Of a stretch of DNA of 64,000 nucleotides, positions 34,224-47,601 are shown in pieces. The DNA lies in NCBI RefSeq assembly GCF_044784365.2, contig NZ_CP173065.2; one strand, 5' to 3'. The notes under the pieces are model-generated. The model saw nothing but the letters and a program-made list of their open reading frames with translations, did no database searches and was not told where the DNA came from. Source of the stretch: Cetobacterium_A somerae (GTDB taxonomy: Bacteria; Fusobacteriota; Fusobacteriia; Fusobacteriales; Fusobacteriaceae). Within the stretch, counting starts at the first letter, position 1. Every line of letters starts with the position of its first letter. Both the position numbers and the translations under genes were made by a program.

Positions 34224-34252
34224 TTGACTTTAACTAGTATATTAGATAGAAT
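34224..34252 (+). promoter_or_regulatory. Promoter of the pyk-eno operon
   Basis: TTGACT (34224-34229), 17 bases, TAGAAT (34247-34252). About 140 bases of A/T-rich sequence before it (34084-34223) show no gene. Confidence 0.7.
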
Positions 34253-34319
34253 TTGAATACAAAATGTAGGGATGTAAAAGATTAAAATATAGATTAAAAA
34301 CTCATTATAGGAGGGAACT

Positions 34320-35729
34320 ATGAAAAAAACAAAAATAGTATGTACAATAGGGCCAAAAACAGAATCGGTTGAGGTATTATCACAGTTATTAGAAGCTGGA
34401 ATGAATGTTATGAGAATGAACTTCTCTCATGGAAGTCACGAAGAGCACGGACAAAGAATAGTTAATTTAAAACAAGCAATTGCAAATACAGGAATTAATG
34501 GAGCTGTTTTATTAGATACTAAAGGTCCAGAAATAAGAACAATCAAATTAGTAGGAGGAAACGATGTTTCTTTAGTAGCTGGACAAAAGTTCACTATAAC
34601 TACTGATGAGACAGTAATTGGAGACTCTACAAAAGTTGCTGTAACATATAAAGGGTTAACAGATGATTTAAAAGCAGGAAACATAGTTTTAATTGATGAT
34701 GGATTAATTGAAATGGAAGTTGAAGAAGTTGTTGGAAACGAAGTAAGATGTATTGTAAAAAATAACGGAGACTTAGGAGAAAACAAAGGTGTAAACTTAC
34801 CAAATGTTTCAGTTCAATTACCAGCTTTATCACCAAAAGATATTGGAGATTTAAAATTTGGATGTGAGCAAAACGTAGATTTCGTAGCTGCATCATTTAT
34901 TAGAAAAGCTGATGATGTAAGAGCTGTTAGAGAAGTATTAGATGCTAACGGTGGAGAGAAAATAAAAATAATTTCTAAAATAGAAAATCAAGAGGGATTA
35001 GACAACTTTGATGAGATTTTAGAATTATCTGATGGTATAATGGTAGCTAGAGGAGATTTAGGAGTAGAAATTCCTGTAGAAGAAGTTCCATTTGCACAAA
35101 AAATGATGATAGAAAAATGTAACTTAGCAGGAAAAGTTGTAATAACAGCTACACAAATGCTAGATTCAATGATAAAAAACCCAAGACCAACTAGAGCAGA
35201 AGCTACAGACGTAACTAATGCAATATTAGATGGTACAGATGCGATAATGTTATCTGGAGAAACAGCAAAAGGAAAATATCCAGTTGAGGCTGTAACAGTA
35301 ATGAGAAAGATAGCTGAAAAAACAGATCCATTAGTAGCTTTTGAAATAGAAAATGAAGATGGAGTAACTATAACTGAAGCTATGGCTAGAGGAACAGTAG
35401 ATGTAGCAGAAGCATTAGGAGCTAAATTAATCGTATCAGGAACTGCATCAGGAAGATCAGCAACTGCATTAAGAAGATATTTCCCAGATGCTTTTATATT
35501 AGCAATAACAAATAACGAAAAAACATATAATCAAATGATTTTAACAAGAGGAGTAATCCCATGTTTAGATACAACAGCTAAAAATTTAGAGGAGTTCTAT
35601 GTTTTAGCAGAAGCAAAAGCTTTAGCATTAGGACTTGTTAAATCAGGAGATATAATAGTTGCATCATGTGGAGAAGAAGTATTCAAAGCAGGAACAAGTA
35701 ACTCAATGAAAGTTATTAAAGTAAAATAA
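34320..35729 (+). CDS. pyk: Pyruvate kinase
   Basis: Final ATP-yielding step of glycolysis, PEP to pyruvate. The 469-residue length matches the short form without the C-terminal PEP-utiliser-like domain found in Bacillus. Landmarks: KIVCTIGPKTE at the N-terminus, NFSHGSHEEH, LDTKGPEIRT, the ISKIENQEGLDNFDEI segment with the catalytic lysine, and ITATQMLDSM. It starts after AGGAGGG. Enolase follows 72 bases later with no terminator between, so the last two glycolytic enzymes are made together. Confidence 0.97.
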   Translation: MKKTKIVCTIGPKTESVEVLSQLLEAGMNVMRMNFSHGSHEEHGQRIVNLKQAIANTGINGAVLLDTKGPEIRTIKLVGGNDVSLVAGQKFTITTDETVIGDSTKVAVTYKGLTDDLKAGNIVLIDDGLIEMEVEEVVGNEVRCIVKNNGDLGENKGVNLPNVSVQLPALSPKDIGDLKFGCEQNVDFVAASFIRKADDVRAVREVLDANGGEKIKIISKIENQEGLDNFDEILELSDGIMVARGDLGVEIPVEEVPFAQKMMIEKCNLAGKVVITATQMLDSMIKNPRPTRAEATDVTNAILDGTDAIMLSGETAKGKYPVEAVTVMRKIAEKTDPLVAFEIENEDGVTITEAMARGTVDVAEALGAKLIVSGTASGRSATALRRYFPDAFILAITNNEKTYNQMILTRGVIPCLDTTAKNLEEFYVLAEAKALALGLVKSGDIIVASCGEEVFKAGTSNSMKVIKVK

Positions 35730-35801
35730 ACATTACATAAATTTTGAGACTTAATTTTAAAGTATAAACTTTTATAAAATTCTAAGGAGGATTTAAAGAA
35801 A

Positions 35802-37109
35802 ATGACTAGAATAGTTGAAGTTAAAGGAAGAGAAATTCTTGATTCAAGAGGAAACCCAACAGTTGAGGTTGACGTAATATTAGAATGTGGAGCTATGGGA
35901 AGAGCTGCAGTTCCATCTGGAGCATCTACAGGAGCTTACGAAGCAGTAGAATTAAGAGATGAAGATAAATCTAGATACTTAGGAAAAGGTGTTTTAAAGG
36001 CAGTAAACTATGTAAACACTGAAATTAAAGAGTTAGTAATCGGAATGGATGCAACTAACCAAGTAGCTATCGATAAAGCTATGATCGAGTTAGATGGAAC
36101 TCCAAACAAAGATAGATTAGGAGCAAACGCTATATTAGGTGTTTCTCTAGCGGTAGCTAAAGCAGCAGCAGAGGCTTTAGGACAACCTTTATACAAGTAC
36201 TTAGGAGGAGTTAACGCTAAAGAGTTACCTTTACCTATGATGAACATATTAAACGGAGGAAGTCATGCTGATTCTGCAGTAGACGTTCAAGAGTTTATGG
36301 TTCAACCAGTTGGAGCTAAAACATTTGCTGAAGCTATGAGAATGGGATGTGAAATATTCCACCACTTAGGAAAAATTTTAAAAGCTAATGGAGATTCAAC
36401 AAACGTTGGAAACGAAGGTGGATATGCACCAGCTAAAATCAACGGAACAGAGGGAGCTTTAGATATTATATGTCAAGCAGTTAAAGCAGCAGGATATGAG
36501 TTAGGAACTGATATTACATTTGCTTTAGATGCGGCAGCAACTGAGTTCTGTGTTGAAAAAGAAGATGGATCATTTGAGTACCACTTCAAAAGAGAAGGTG
36601 GAGTAGTAAGAACTACTGAAGAAATGATCGAGTGGTATGCTGGATTATGTGAGAAGTATCCAATTAAATCTATCGAAGATGGATTAGGAGAAAATGACTG
36701 GGCTGGATTCCAAATGTTAACTGCAAAAGTTGGAAAGAAAGTTCAAATCGTTGGAGACGATTTATTCGTAACTAACACTGAGAGATTAGCAAGAGGAATT
36801 GAAATGAAAGCTGCTAACTCAATCTTAATTAAATTAAACCAAATCGGAACTTTAACTGAGACTTTAGATGCAATTGAAATGGCTAAGAGAGCTAACATGA
36901 CTGCTGTAATTTCTCATAGATCTGGAGAAACTGAGGATGCTACAATAGCTGATATCGCTGTTGCAACAAATGCAGGACAAATTAAAACTGGATCAACTTC
37001 AAGAACTGATAGAATGGCTAAATACAACCAATTATTAAGAATTGAAGAGGAATTAGGATCAGTTGCTCAATACAACGGAATCGAAGTATTCTATAATACA
37101 ACAAAGTAA
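35802..37109 (+). CDS. eno: Enolase
   Basis: Converts 2-phosphoglycerate to PEP, and is an RNA-degradosome component in some bacteria. The 435 residues include PSGASTGAYEAVELRD with the mobile-loop serine, GDDLFVTNTERL with a magnesium ligand, and SHRSGETED. A strong AAGGAGG site precedes the ATG. It shares the transcript with pyk and ends at the hairpin at 37126-37154. Codon use is strongly biased to few codons, as expected for a highly expressed gene. Confidence 0.98.
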   Translation: MTRIVEVKGREILDSRGNPTVEVDVILECGAMGRAAVPSGASTGAYEAVELRDEDKSRYLGKGVLKAVNYVNTEIKELVIGMDATNQVAIDKAMIELDGTPNKDRLGANAILGVSLAVAKAAAEALGQPLYKYLGGVNAKELPLPMMNILNGGSHADSAVDVQEFMVQPVGAKTFAEAMRMGCEIFHHLGKILKANGDSTNVGNEGGYAPAKINGTEGALDIICQAVKAAGYELGTDITFALDAAATEFCVEKEDGSFEYHFKREGGVVRTTEEMIEWYAGLCEKYPIKSIEDGLGENDWAGFQMLTAKVGKKVQIVGDDLFVTNTERLARGIEMKAANSILIKLNQIGTLTETLDAIEMAKRANMTAVISHRSGETEDATIADIAVATNAGQIKTGSTSRTDRMAKYNQLLRIEEELGSVAQYNGIEVFYNTTK

Positions 37110-37125
37110 TTAATTGATTTTATAA

Positions 37126-37154
37126 AAAGAGAGACTTGAGGGTCTCTCTTTTTT
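37126..37154 (+). terminator. Terminator of the pyk-eno operon
   Basis: Ten-bp stem AAAGAGAGAC (37126-37135) / GTCTCTCTTT (37142-37151), 6-nt loop, T-run. Confidence 0.92.
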
Positions 37155-37162
37155 ATTAACCC

Positions 37163-37191
37163 TTTAAAAATAGGACCCTTTATGTTACAAT
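37163..37191 (+). promoter_or_regulatory. Possible promoter of tyrS
   Basis: TACAAT (37186-37191) with a TG two bases upstream of it is a fair extended -10. The -35 (TTTAAA, 37163-37168) is poor. The leader is too short for a T-box. Confidence 0.45.
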
Positions 37192-37223
37192 AGAAATAAA
37201 ATTAAAATATGGAGGAAATAAAA

Positions 37224-38450
37224 ATGTCAAATGTTTTTGAAGTTTTAAAGGATCGTGGATACATAAAACAAATGACTCACGAAGAGGAGATAAAAGAGTT
37301 GCTTGCAAAGGAAAAAGTAACTTTTTATATAGGGTTTGACCCAACAGCAGATAGCTTACATGTGGGACATTTTATAGCTATGATGTTTATGTCACATATG
37401 CAGCAACATGGACATAGACCAATAGCTTTAATAGGTGGAGGAACTGCACAAATAGGAGATCCTAGTGGAAGAACAGATATGAGACAAATGATGACAGATG
37501 AAATCATAGCTCACAATGTAGCATCTATAAAAAAACAAATGGAAAAGTTTATTGATTTTTCTGATGATAAAGCTTTATTAGTAAATAATGCTGATTGGTT
37601 AAGAGGATTAAATTACATTGATTTCATAAGAGATATAGGATCTCAATTTTCTGTAAATAGAATGCTATCTGCAGAGTGCTTTAAGTCTAGAATGGAAAAT
37701 GGAGGACTATCGTTTTTAGAGTTTAACTATATGTTAATGCAAGGATATGACTTCTTAGTTTTAAATAGAAAGTTTGGATGTACTATGCAGCTAGGTGGAG
37801 ATGACCAATGGTCTAATATGATTGCAGGAGTAGATTTAATTAGAAAAAAAGACAGAAAACAAGGTTATGCAATGACATGTACTTTACTAACTAATAGTGA
37901 AGGTAATAAAATGGGAAAAACAGCAAAAGGAGCTTTATGGTTAGATCCAGAAAAAACATCTCCATATGAGTTTTATCAATATTGGAGAAATCTTCCAGAT
38001 GCAGACGTAGCTCAACCATTAGCATTGTTAACATTCTTACCTATGGATGAAGTTAGAAGACTTTCATCATTAGAGGGAGCAGAAATAAACGAAGCTAAGA
38101 AAGTATTAGCTTATGAAGTGACAAAAATTGTTCACGGAAAAGAAGAGGCTGAAAAGGCAAAACAAGCGTCAGAAGCATTATTTGGTCAAGGTGGACTTGA
38201 TTTAACAAATGTACCAACATCAGAAGTGACAGAGGAAGTTTTAGGAAAAGGTGTAGTAGATTTAATGGTTGAATTAGGATTATTAAAAACAAAGAGTGAA
38301 GGAAGAAGATTAGTTCAGCAAAATGGTTTAACTATAAATGATGAAAAAGTAACGGATTTTGCTATGGAGATAACAAATGACTTATTTATAGATGGAGCTA
38401 TGATGATAAAACAAGGAAAGAAAAAATATAATAGGATTGTTATAAAGTAG
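37224..38450 (+). CDS. tyrS: Tyrosyl-tRNA synthetase
   Basis: Charges tRNA-Tyr. A class I synthetase of 408 residues with the HVGH signature (46-49), the QLGGDDQWSNMIAG tyrosine-binding segment and the KMSKS-equivalent NKMGKT. A C-terminal S4-like RNA-binding domain begins near SEGRRLVQQNGL. The frame is open from 37209, but the GGAGG site lies at 37211-37215, inside that extension, so ATG 37224 is the start. A disrupted acetyltransferase gene follows with a one-base overlap. Confidence 0.96.
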   Translation: MSNVFEVLKDRGYIKQMTHEEEIKELLAKEKVTFYIGFDPTADSLHVGHFIAMMFMSHMQQHGHRPIALIGGGTAQIGDPSGRTDMRQMMTDEIIAHNVASIKKQMEKFIDFSDDKALLVNNADWLRGLNYIDFIRDIGSQFSVNRMLSAECFKSRMENGGLSFLEFNYMLMQGYDFLVLNRKFGCTMQLGGDDQWSNMIAGVDLIRKKDRKQGYAMTCTLLTNSEGNKMGKTAKGALWLDPEKTSPYEFYQYWRNLPDADVAQPLALLTFLPMDEVRRLSSLEGAEINEAKKVLAYEVTKIVHGKEEAEKAKQASEALFGQGGLDLTNVPTSEVTEEVLGKGVVDLMVELGLLKTKSEGRRLVQQNGLTINDEKVTDFAMEITNDLFIDGAMMIKQGKKKYNRIVIK

Positions 38451-38922
38451 TGATAGTAGTAAGGGAAACCACGACGGATGACATAGAAAATATATATAAT
38501 CATTTAAATTTGAACTATGTAAAAAAATATTGTAAAAATGATGAGGAAGAACAAAAAAGAATCATGAAAGATGGTATAAATTCTTAATAAGTTCTCCTAA
38601 TTATGCAATGTTTACTGTCGAAGACTTAAAAGGAACTTTCTTAGGAAATGTAAAATTTCAACTAGACGAAGATTTTGAAGGTGCAGAAATTTCCCTATAT
38701 TTAGCTGAATGTATAAGAGGGAGAGGTTATTCCACAACAATAGTAAATGCAAGTATAGACGAATTAAGATTTAAATATCAAAATTTAAAATATGTTGTAG
38801 CGTATATTTTAGAAGAAAATGATAGATCAATTTTATGTTTTGAAAAGGCTCAGTTTAAGTTTAAAGGGCAAATAGAACATGGAGGTATCGATTATTTTTT
38901 ATATATGAAAGTTTTTGAATAG
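38450..38922 (+). pseudogene. GNAT-family acetyltransferase, disrupted by a one-base deletion
   Basis: Two frames make one protein. From GTG 38450 the reading VIVVRETTTDDIENIYNHL continues to a stop at 38585-38587. The rest, from about 38565 in the next frame, reads HERWYKFLISSPNYAMFTV and on to 38922, with an acetyl-CoA-site-like CIRGRGYSTTIVNASIDE. Adding one A to the A6 run at 38553-38558 joins them into a continuous protein of about 157 residues. The GTG overlaps the tyrS stop (TAGTG), and nth follows in the same way. The substrate is unknown. It may be a real pseudogene, a slippage-controlled gene or a sequencing error. Confidence 0.75.
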
Positions 38923-38933
38923 TGGAGGGCATT

Positions 38934-39569
38934 TTGAGAAAAAAAGAAAGAGCTTTAAAAGTAATAGAGGTTTTACAAAATAAATTTGGGCATCCAAAGT
39001 GTGCTTTAAATTATACAACACCCTTTGAACTTTTAGTAGCGGTTATATTGTCAGCTCAATGTACAGATGTGAGAGTAAATATTGTTACAGAGAATATGTA
39101 TAAAATAGTGAATACTCCAGAACAATTTGCAGCAATGCCATTAGAAGATATTGAAACATTAATAAAAAGTACTGGTTTTTATAGAAATAAAGCTAAAAAT
39201 ATAAAATTATGTAGCCAGCAACTTATTGAAAAATATGATGGAAAAGTACCGCAAGAAATGGATGAGTTAGTTGGATTAGCTGGAGTAGGGCGTAAAACTG
39301 CTAATGTAGTTCGAGGTGAAATATGGAGGTTAGCTGATGGAATAACAGTTGACACCCATGTAAAAAGATTAACTAATTTAATAGGATTAGTTAATGAGCA
39401 AGATGTGATAAAAATAGAAAAAGAATTAATGAAAATAATACCAAAAGAGTATTGGATAGACTTTTCTCATTATATAATTCTTCAAGGAAGAGATAAGTGT
39501 ATTGCTAGAAGACCAAAATGTTTGGAATGCGAAATAAAAATGTATTGTAAGCATGGTGAAAAAGTATAA
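38934..39569 (+). CDS. nth: Endonuclease III
   Basis: A base-excision repair glycosylase/AP lyase for oxidised pyrimidines. The 211 residues hold the helix-hairpin-helix LAGVGRKTANVV with catalytic K121, the TVDTHVKRL segment with D140, and a [4Fe-4S] cluster site C189-x6-C196-x2-C199-x5-C205. I use TTG 38934, five bases after GGAGG; the GTG at 38922 lies before the ribosome site. The preceding acetyltransferase frame ends at 38922, so translation is probably coupled. Confidence 0.95.
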   Translation: MRKKERALKVIEVLQNKFGHPKCALNYTTPFELLVAVILSAQCTDVRVNIVTENMYKIVNTPEQFAAMPLEDIETLIKSTGFYRNKAKNIKLCSQQLIEKYDGKVPQEMDELVGLAGVGRKTANVVRGEIWRLADGITVDTHVKRLTNLIGLVNEQDVIKIEKELMKIIPKEYWIDFSHYIILQGRDKCIARRPKCLECEIKMYCKHGEKV

Positions 39570-39597
39570 AAAAGTATACAAAAAAAGTTTTTAATTG

Positions 39598-39626
39598 TTG
39601 ACATATATGGTAAAGAATGTTATTAT
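39598..39626 (+). promoter_or_regulatory. Promoter of the cysteine desulfurase operon
   Basis: TTGACA (39598-39603), 17 bases, TATTAT (39621-39626). No IscR-like operator could be recognised by eye. Confidence 0.85.
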
Positions 39627-39669
39627 CTTGGTGTAAGAATATAAATGATAACTTAAGGAGACGATAACT

Positions 39670-40836
39670 ATGAGAGTTTATCTGGATAATAATGCAACTA
39701 CAAAAATGGACCCTAAAGTATTAGAAGCAATGATGCCTTTTTTAACTGAGGAATATGGAAATGCTTTTAGTATGCACCTTTTTGGAAAGGAAACGGGAAT
39801 AGCTGTTTCAGAAGCAAGAGAAAAGATTGCGACTTTATTAAAAGTTAAGCCAGAAGAAATTATATTTACTGCTTCTGGAACTGAATCAGATAACATTGCA
39901 GTTAGAGGCGTAGCTAAAGCATATAAAAATAGAGGAAATCATATAATAACAAGCTCAATAGAGCACCCAGCTATAAAAAATACCTTTAAAGATTTGGAGC
40001 AAGATGGATATAAAGTAACATTTATACCAGTTGATAGTAATGGAGTAATAGATGTTAAAGCTTTAGAGGAAGCGATAACACCTGAGACGATTTTAATATC
40101 AATGATGCATGCAAATAATGAAGTTGGTACTATAGAACCAATAAAAGAAATTGGTGAAATAGCTAAAAAAAATAGAATTTTATTGCATGTGGATGCAGTT
40201 CAAAGTGTTGGAAAAATTCCTGTTTATCCAAAAGAATTAGGAGCGGATTTGCTAACTTTTTCAGGACATAAATTTCATGGTCCTAAAGGGATTGCTGCTC
40301 TTTATATAAGACAAGGTGTTAGAGTTGCTAGAACAATAACTGGTGGTGGACAAGAGAAAAAACTGAGACCAGGAACAACAAATACCCCTGCAGTAGTAGG
40401 AATGGCAAAAGCTCTAGAAATTGCTTGTCAAGATATGGATGTTGAAATAAAAAGAGAACAAGAATTAAGAGATTATTTTGAAGATGAAATAGTTAAAAGA
40501 GTTCCAGAAGTTGTAGTGAATGGAAAATCAGTAGAGAGATTACCAGGAACTTCAAGTATAACTTTTAAATATTTAGAAGGAGAATCAATTCTTTTATCTT
40601 TAAGCTATTTAGGTGTAGCTGTAAGCTCTGGATCAGCATGTTCATCGGATGAATTACAAGCGTCACACGTTCTATTAGGAATGGGAATTGAACCCGAATT
40701 TGCTCATGGAACTATAAGATTTAGTTTAGGAAAGTATAATACGAAAGAGGAAATAGATTATACAATAGAGCAAGTTGTAAAAGTTGTTGAAAAATTAAGA
40801 ATGTTATCACCTTTATGGAATGAATATAGAAAATAA
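39670..40836 (+). CDS. Cysteine desulfurase, NifS/IscS type
   Basis: A PLP enzyme that takes sulfur from cysteine for Fe-S clusters, and perhaps tRNA thiolation. The 388 residues start YLDNNATTKMDP. PLP is held by K201 in SGHKFHGPKG, with H99 and D175 around the ring. The acceptor cysteine is C324 in SSGSACSSDELQ, and that loop is of class I type. The ribosome site is AAGGAG. The scaffold gene follows 27 bases later, giving the minimal NIF-style pair often found in Fusobacteriota and other anaerobes. Confidence 0.93.
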   Translation: MRVYLDNNATTKMDPKVLEAMMPFLTEEYGNAFSMHLFGKETGIAVSEAREKIATLLKVKPEEIIFTASGTESDNIAVRGVAKAYKNRGNHIITSSIEHPAIKNTFKDLEQDGYKVTFIPVDSNGVIDVKALEEAITPETILISMMHANNEVGTIEPIKEIGEIAKKNRILLHVDAVQSVGKIPVYPKELGADLLTFSGHKFHGPKGIAALYIRQGVRVARTITGGGQEKKLRPGTTNTPAVVGMAKALEIACQDMDVEIKREQELRDYFEDEIVKRVPEVVVNGKSVERLPGTSSITFKYLEGESILLSLSYLGVAVSSGSACSSDELQASHVLLGMGIEPEFAHGTIRFSLGKYNTKEEIDYTIEQVVKVVEKLRMLSPLWNEYRK

Positions 40837-40863
40837 AAACAATTAAAAACTAAGGAGAAAATT

Positions 40864-41238
40864 ATGCAATATACAGAAAAAGTAATGGATCATTTTATGA
40901 ACCCTAGAAACGTAGGAACTATGGAAAATCCTGATGGATATGGTAAAGTTGGAAACCCATCTTGCGGAGATATTATGGAAATATTTTTAAAAATAGAAAA
41001 TGATATAATAACAGATGTTAAATTTAGAACTTTTGGATGCGCATCAGCAATAGCAACATCATCAGTTTCAACTGAAATGGTTTTAGGTAAGGATATTCAC
41101 GAAGCATTAGCAATAACAAATAAAGTGGTTGCAGAAGCTTTAGGTGGATTACCAGCTACGAAAATGCACTGTTCTGTTCTAGCAGAAGAGGCTCTAAAAG
41201 AAGCTATAGAAGACTACTTGGCTAAAAAACAAAAATAA
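40864..41238 (+). CDS. Fe-S cluster scaffold protein, NifU N-terminal/IscU type
   Basis: A 124-residue scaffold on which Fe-S clusters are built. The three conserved cysteines are present as C34 (NPSCGD), C59 (TFGCASAIA) and C103 (MHCSVLAEEA), with D36 beside the first. The MDHFMNPRNVG opening is typical. It is the single-domain form, not the full NifU. It is co-transcribed with the desulfurase and ends at the hairpin at 41248-41284. Confidence 0.94.
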   Translation: MQYTEKVMDHFMNPRNVGTMENPDGYGKVGNPSCGDIMEIFLKIENDIITDVKFRTFGCASAIATSSVSTEMVLGKDIHEALAITNKVVAEALGGLPATKMHCSVLAEEALKEAIEDYLAKKQK

Positions 41239-41247
41239 TGTATAATA

Positions 41248-41284
41248 TTTAGGAACTATAAAAATATAGTTCCTAAATTTTTTT
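41248..41284 (+). terminator. Terminator of the Fe-S assembly operon
   Basis: Perfect 13-bp stem TTTAGGAACTATA (41248-41260) / TATAGTTCCTAAA (41265-41277), AAAA loop, then seven T. Confidence 0.95.
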
Positions 41285-41301
41285 ATTTGGAGGAAGAAGC
41301 T

Positions 41302-42434
41302 ATGAAGAAATTAGTTGTGGTTTTCGTATTAATTGCATCAACTTTATCTTTTTCAAAAAGTACTCAAAGCAAAGTAGTAAAAGATAATATTCCAGATTAT
41401 AGAGCTTATGTATTGGGAGATGGTGAAGGTAATATATTTTACCAAGAGAATTCAACTCATAAATACCATTAGCTTCTGTAACTAAAGTTATGACTATATT
41501 AGTGACTTTAGATGAAATAAGAAAAGGAAACATTGGCTTATACGATGAAGTAACGGTTGATTGGGAAATTTTAAGTGCTGGAGGAAGCTCTATTCCTATG
41601 GAGAGTGGAGAAAAAATAATAGTACTAGATTTGCTTAAATCGGCAGCTATAAAATCTGCTAATAATGCTGCTTATGCTCTAGCTAAACATTCTGGAAAAG
41701 GTAGTATTCCAAGATTTATAGATATGATGAATGCAAAGGCTAAAAGTTTAGGTTTAGAAAATGAATTAGAATTTCATACTCCTGCAGGATTACCAGATCA
41801 TATGACTAGAAAAAAATTGGATATGGGAACAGCTAATGGAATATATAGATTATCTATAGAAGCTTTAAAGTATCCTGAATATATAGCAATTGCAAGACAA
41901 AAAACTGCTGAAATAAAAAATGGAAGTTATAAGTTAAAAAGTACAATTCATCTTTTAGGAAAAGAAGGTATTTATGGTTTAAAAACAGGATATCATACGA
42001 AATCAAGATTTAATATAACGGTTTTAAGTGATAAAGATAATGCTAATATAGTAACTGTTGTAATGGGAGGAAAATCTCCTAAAATAAGAGATGGGAAAAT
42101 ACTTGAGTTAAATGAAAAATTTCATGAAAATTATAAAAATAAAGATATTATAAAAAAAGATATACCAGTTGTATCAATACCAATTTCAGGTGGATATGTT
42201 GCAGATGTAAAAACTTATGGAACTAAATCTTTTTCTAAAATTGTAAAGAAAGATGCTGACGTTTCAATAGTTACAGAAAGAGAAAAAAAATTAGTAGCCC
42301 CTATAAAGGCTGGAACAGTTGTTGGAAGTTATAAGGTATTAGTGAATGGTGAAGTAGTATTTAAAGATAAATTAATTGTAAAAAGAGACGTAGAAAAAAA
42401 GAAGCTTATGGACAAGATAATGGAAATTTTTTAA
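41302..42434 (+). pseudogene. D-alanyl-D-alanine carboxypeptidase, one-base frameshift at the active site
   Basis: A penicillin-binding protein 5-like (S11) enzyme that trims peptidoglycan stem peptides. From ATG 41302, after GGAGGAAG, it has a signal peptide (KKLVVVFVLIASTLSFS). The frame stops at 41470-41472. One more C at CC 41466-41467 would read HKYPLASVTKVMTILVT and continue to 42434, about 377 residues. This places the catalytic SxxK (SVTK) just after the break. SANN and KTG (GLKTGYHTKS) follow, then a C-terminal beta domain. As written no active enzyme can be made. No GC-rich hairpin separates it from the rRNA promoter downstream. Confidence 0.85.
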
Positions 42435-42451
42435 AAAAATAAAAAAAGTTA

Positions 42452-42480
42452 TTGACGAAGTTTAAAATTTATGGTACTAT
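42452..42480 (+). promoter_or_regulatory. Promoter of rRNA operon 3
   Basis: TTGACG (42452-42457), 17 bases, TACTAT (42475-42480), almost the same as operon 1. It begins only 18 bases after the carboxypeptidase stop. Confidence 0.9.
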
Positions 42481-42637
42481 AATTTTTGTCAGCGGGAAAC
42501 ACCGCCGACAAGAATTGTAGAAAAGGACATTAGCAACCGAATAGAGAAAATAGTCAGAAGTTATGAAAATAACAAAATGCCAGAAATGGCAAACCAATAA
42601 ATGGTGTAAACGTAAGTCTTAGGACTTTAAATATATT
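42481..42637 (+). promoter_or_regulatory. rRNA operon 3 leader with 5' hairpin and 16S processing stem
   Basis: The 5' hairpin is GTCAGCGG (42488-42495) / CCGCCGAC (42502-42509) with the GAAACA loop. CGAATAGAGAAAA (42538-42550) pairs with 44166-44178 after 16S. Sequence between the hairpin and the common leader differs from operons 1 and 2, then becomes the same from about 42516. Confidence 0.8.
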
Positions 42638-44151
<1,514 letters not shown>

Positions 44152-44202
44152 TAAGGAGACTAACTTTTTCTCTATTCGATTGATACTGTTCTTTGTAAGT
44201 AT

Positions 44203-44278
44203 GGGGATATAGCTCAGTTGGGAGAGCGACGCACTTGCACTGCGTAGGTCAGCGGTTCGACTCCGCTTATCTCCACCA
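44203..44278 (+). tRNA. tRNA-Ala (TGC) in the 16S-23S spacer
   Basis: Acceptor stem GGGGATA/TATCTCC with one G-U pair, discriminator A, encoded CCA, anticodon TGC in loop CTTGCAC. Spacers of operons 1, 2 and 3 carry Ile, none and Ala. Confidence 0.97.
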
Positions 44279-44414
44279 AAACATTATCAAACTTGGACAT
44301 TGGAAACTATATAGTAGATATTGAGAAAATATTCTAAATTAACTAACAATTCATTTTTAAGTCAATCTTAAATTGAGTAGTTAGTCTGTCTAAATAATAT
44401 GAATTATATTACAA

Positions 44415-47331
<2,917 letters not shown>

Positions 47332-47353
47332 AATATACTACTATATAGTTTTG

Positions 47354-47400
47354 AATGATCCAAGAAGTGACAAAGTCACGACTATGGAAAATTCATAGTT
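47354..47400 (+). other. Extra hairpins in the 23S-5S spacer of operon 3
   Basis: This spacer is longer than in operons 1 and 2. It adds GTGAC-AAA-GTCAC (47376-47388 region) and ACTATG/CATAGT arms. Operon 1 instead has GTGTTC-AA-GAACAC. Confidence 0.6.
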
Positions 47401-47416
47401 CACACAAATAAATATT

Positions 47417-47534
47417 GATTGGCAACGATAGCTATGGAGGTACACCCAGTAACATTTCGAACCTGGAAGTTAAGCCCATAAACGCTGAAAGTACTTGGGG
47501 GGCAGCCCCCTGGGAGGATAGGAAGTTGCCAATC
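47417..47534 (+). rRNA. rrf: 5S ribosomal RNA, operon 3
   Basis: Helix I GATTGGCAAC (47417-47426) / GTTGCCAATC (47525-47534), with the same body as the other copies, followed at once by a T-run. Confidence 0.93.
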
Positions 47535-47557
47535 TTTTTTTATTTTTTGTAAAATTG

Positions 47558-47566
47558 TGCTATAAT
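47558..47566 (+). promoter_or_regulatory. Extended -10 promoter before galE
   Basis: TGC-TATAAT (47558-47566) is a full extended -10. No recognisable -35 lies 17 bases upstream, where the 5S T-run sits. Confidence 0.6.
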
Positions 47567-47601
47567 TTAATAGATAAAATTAAATTGTAGAGAGGTGTTA
47601 T

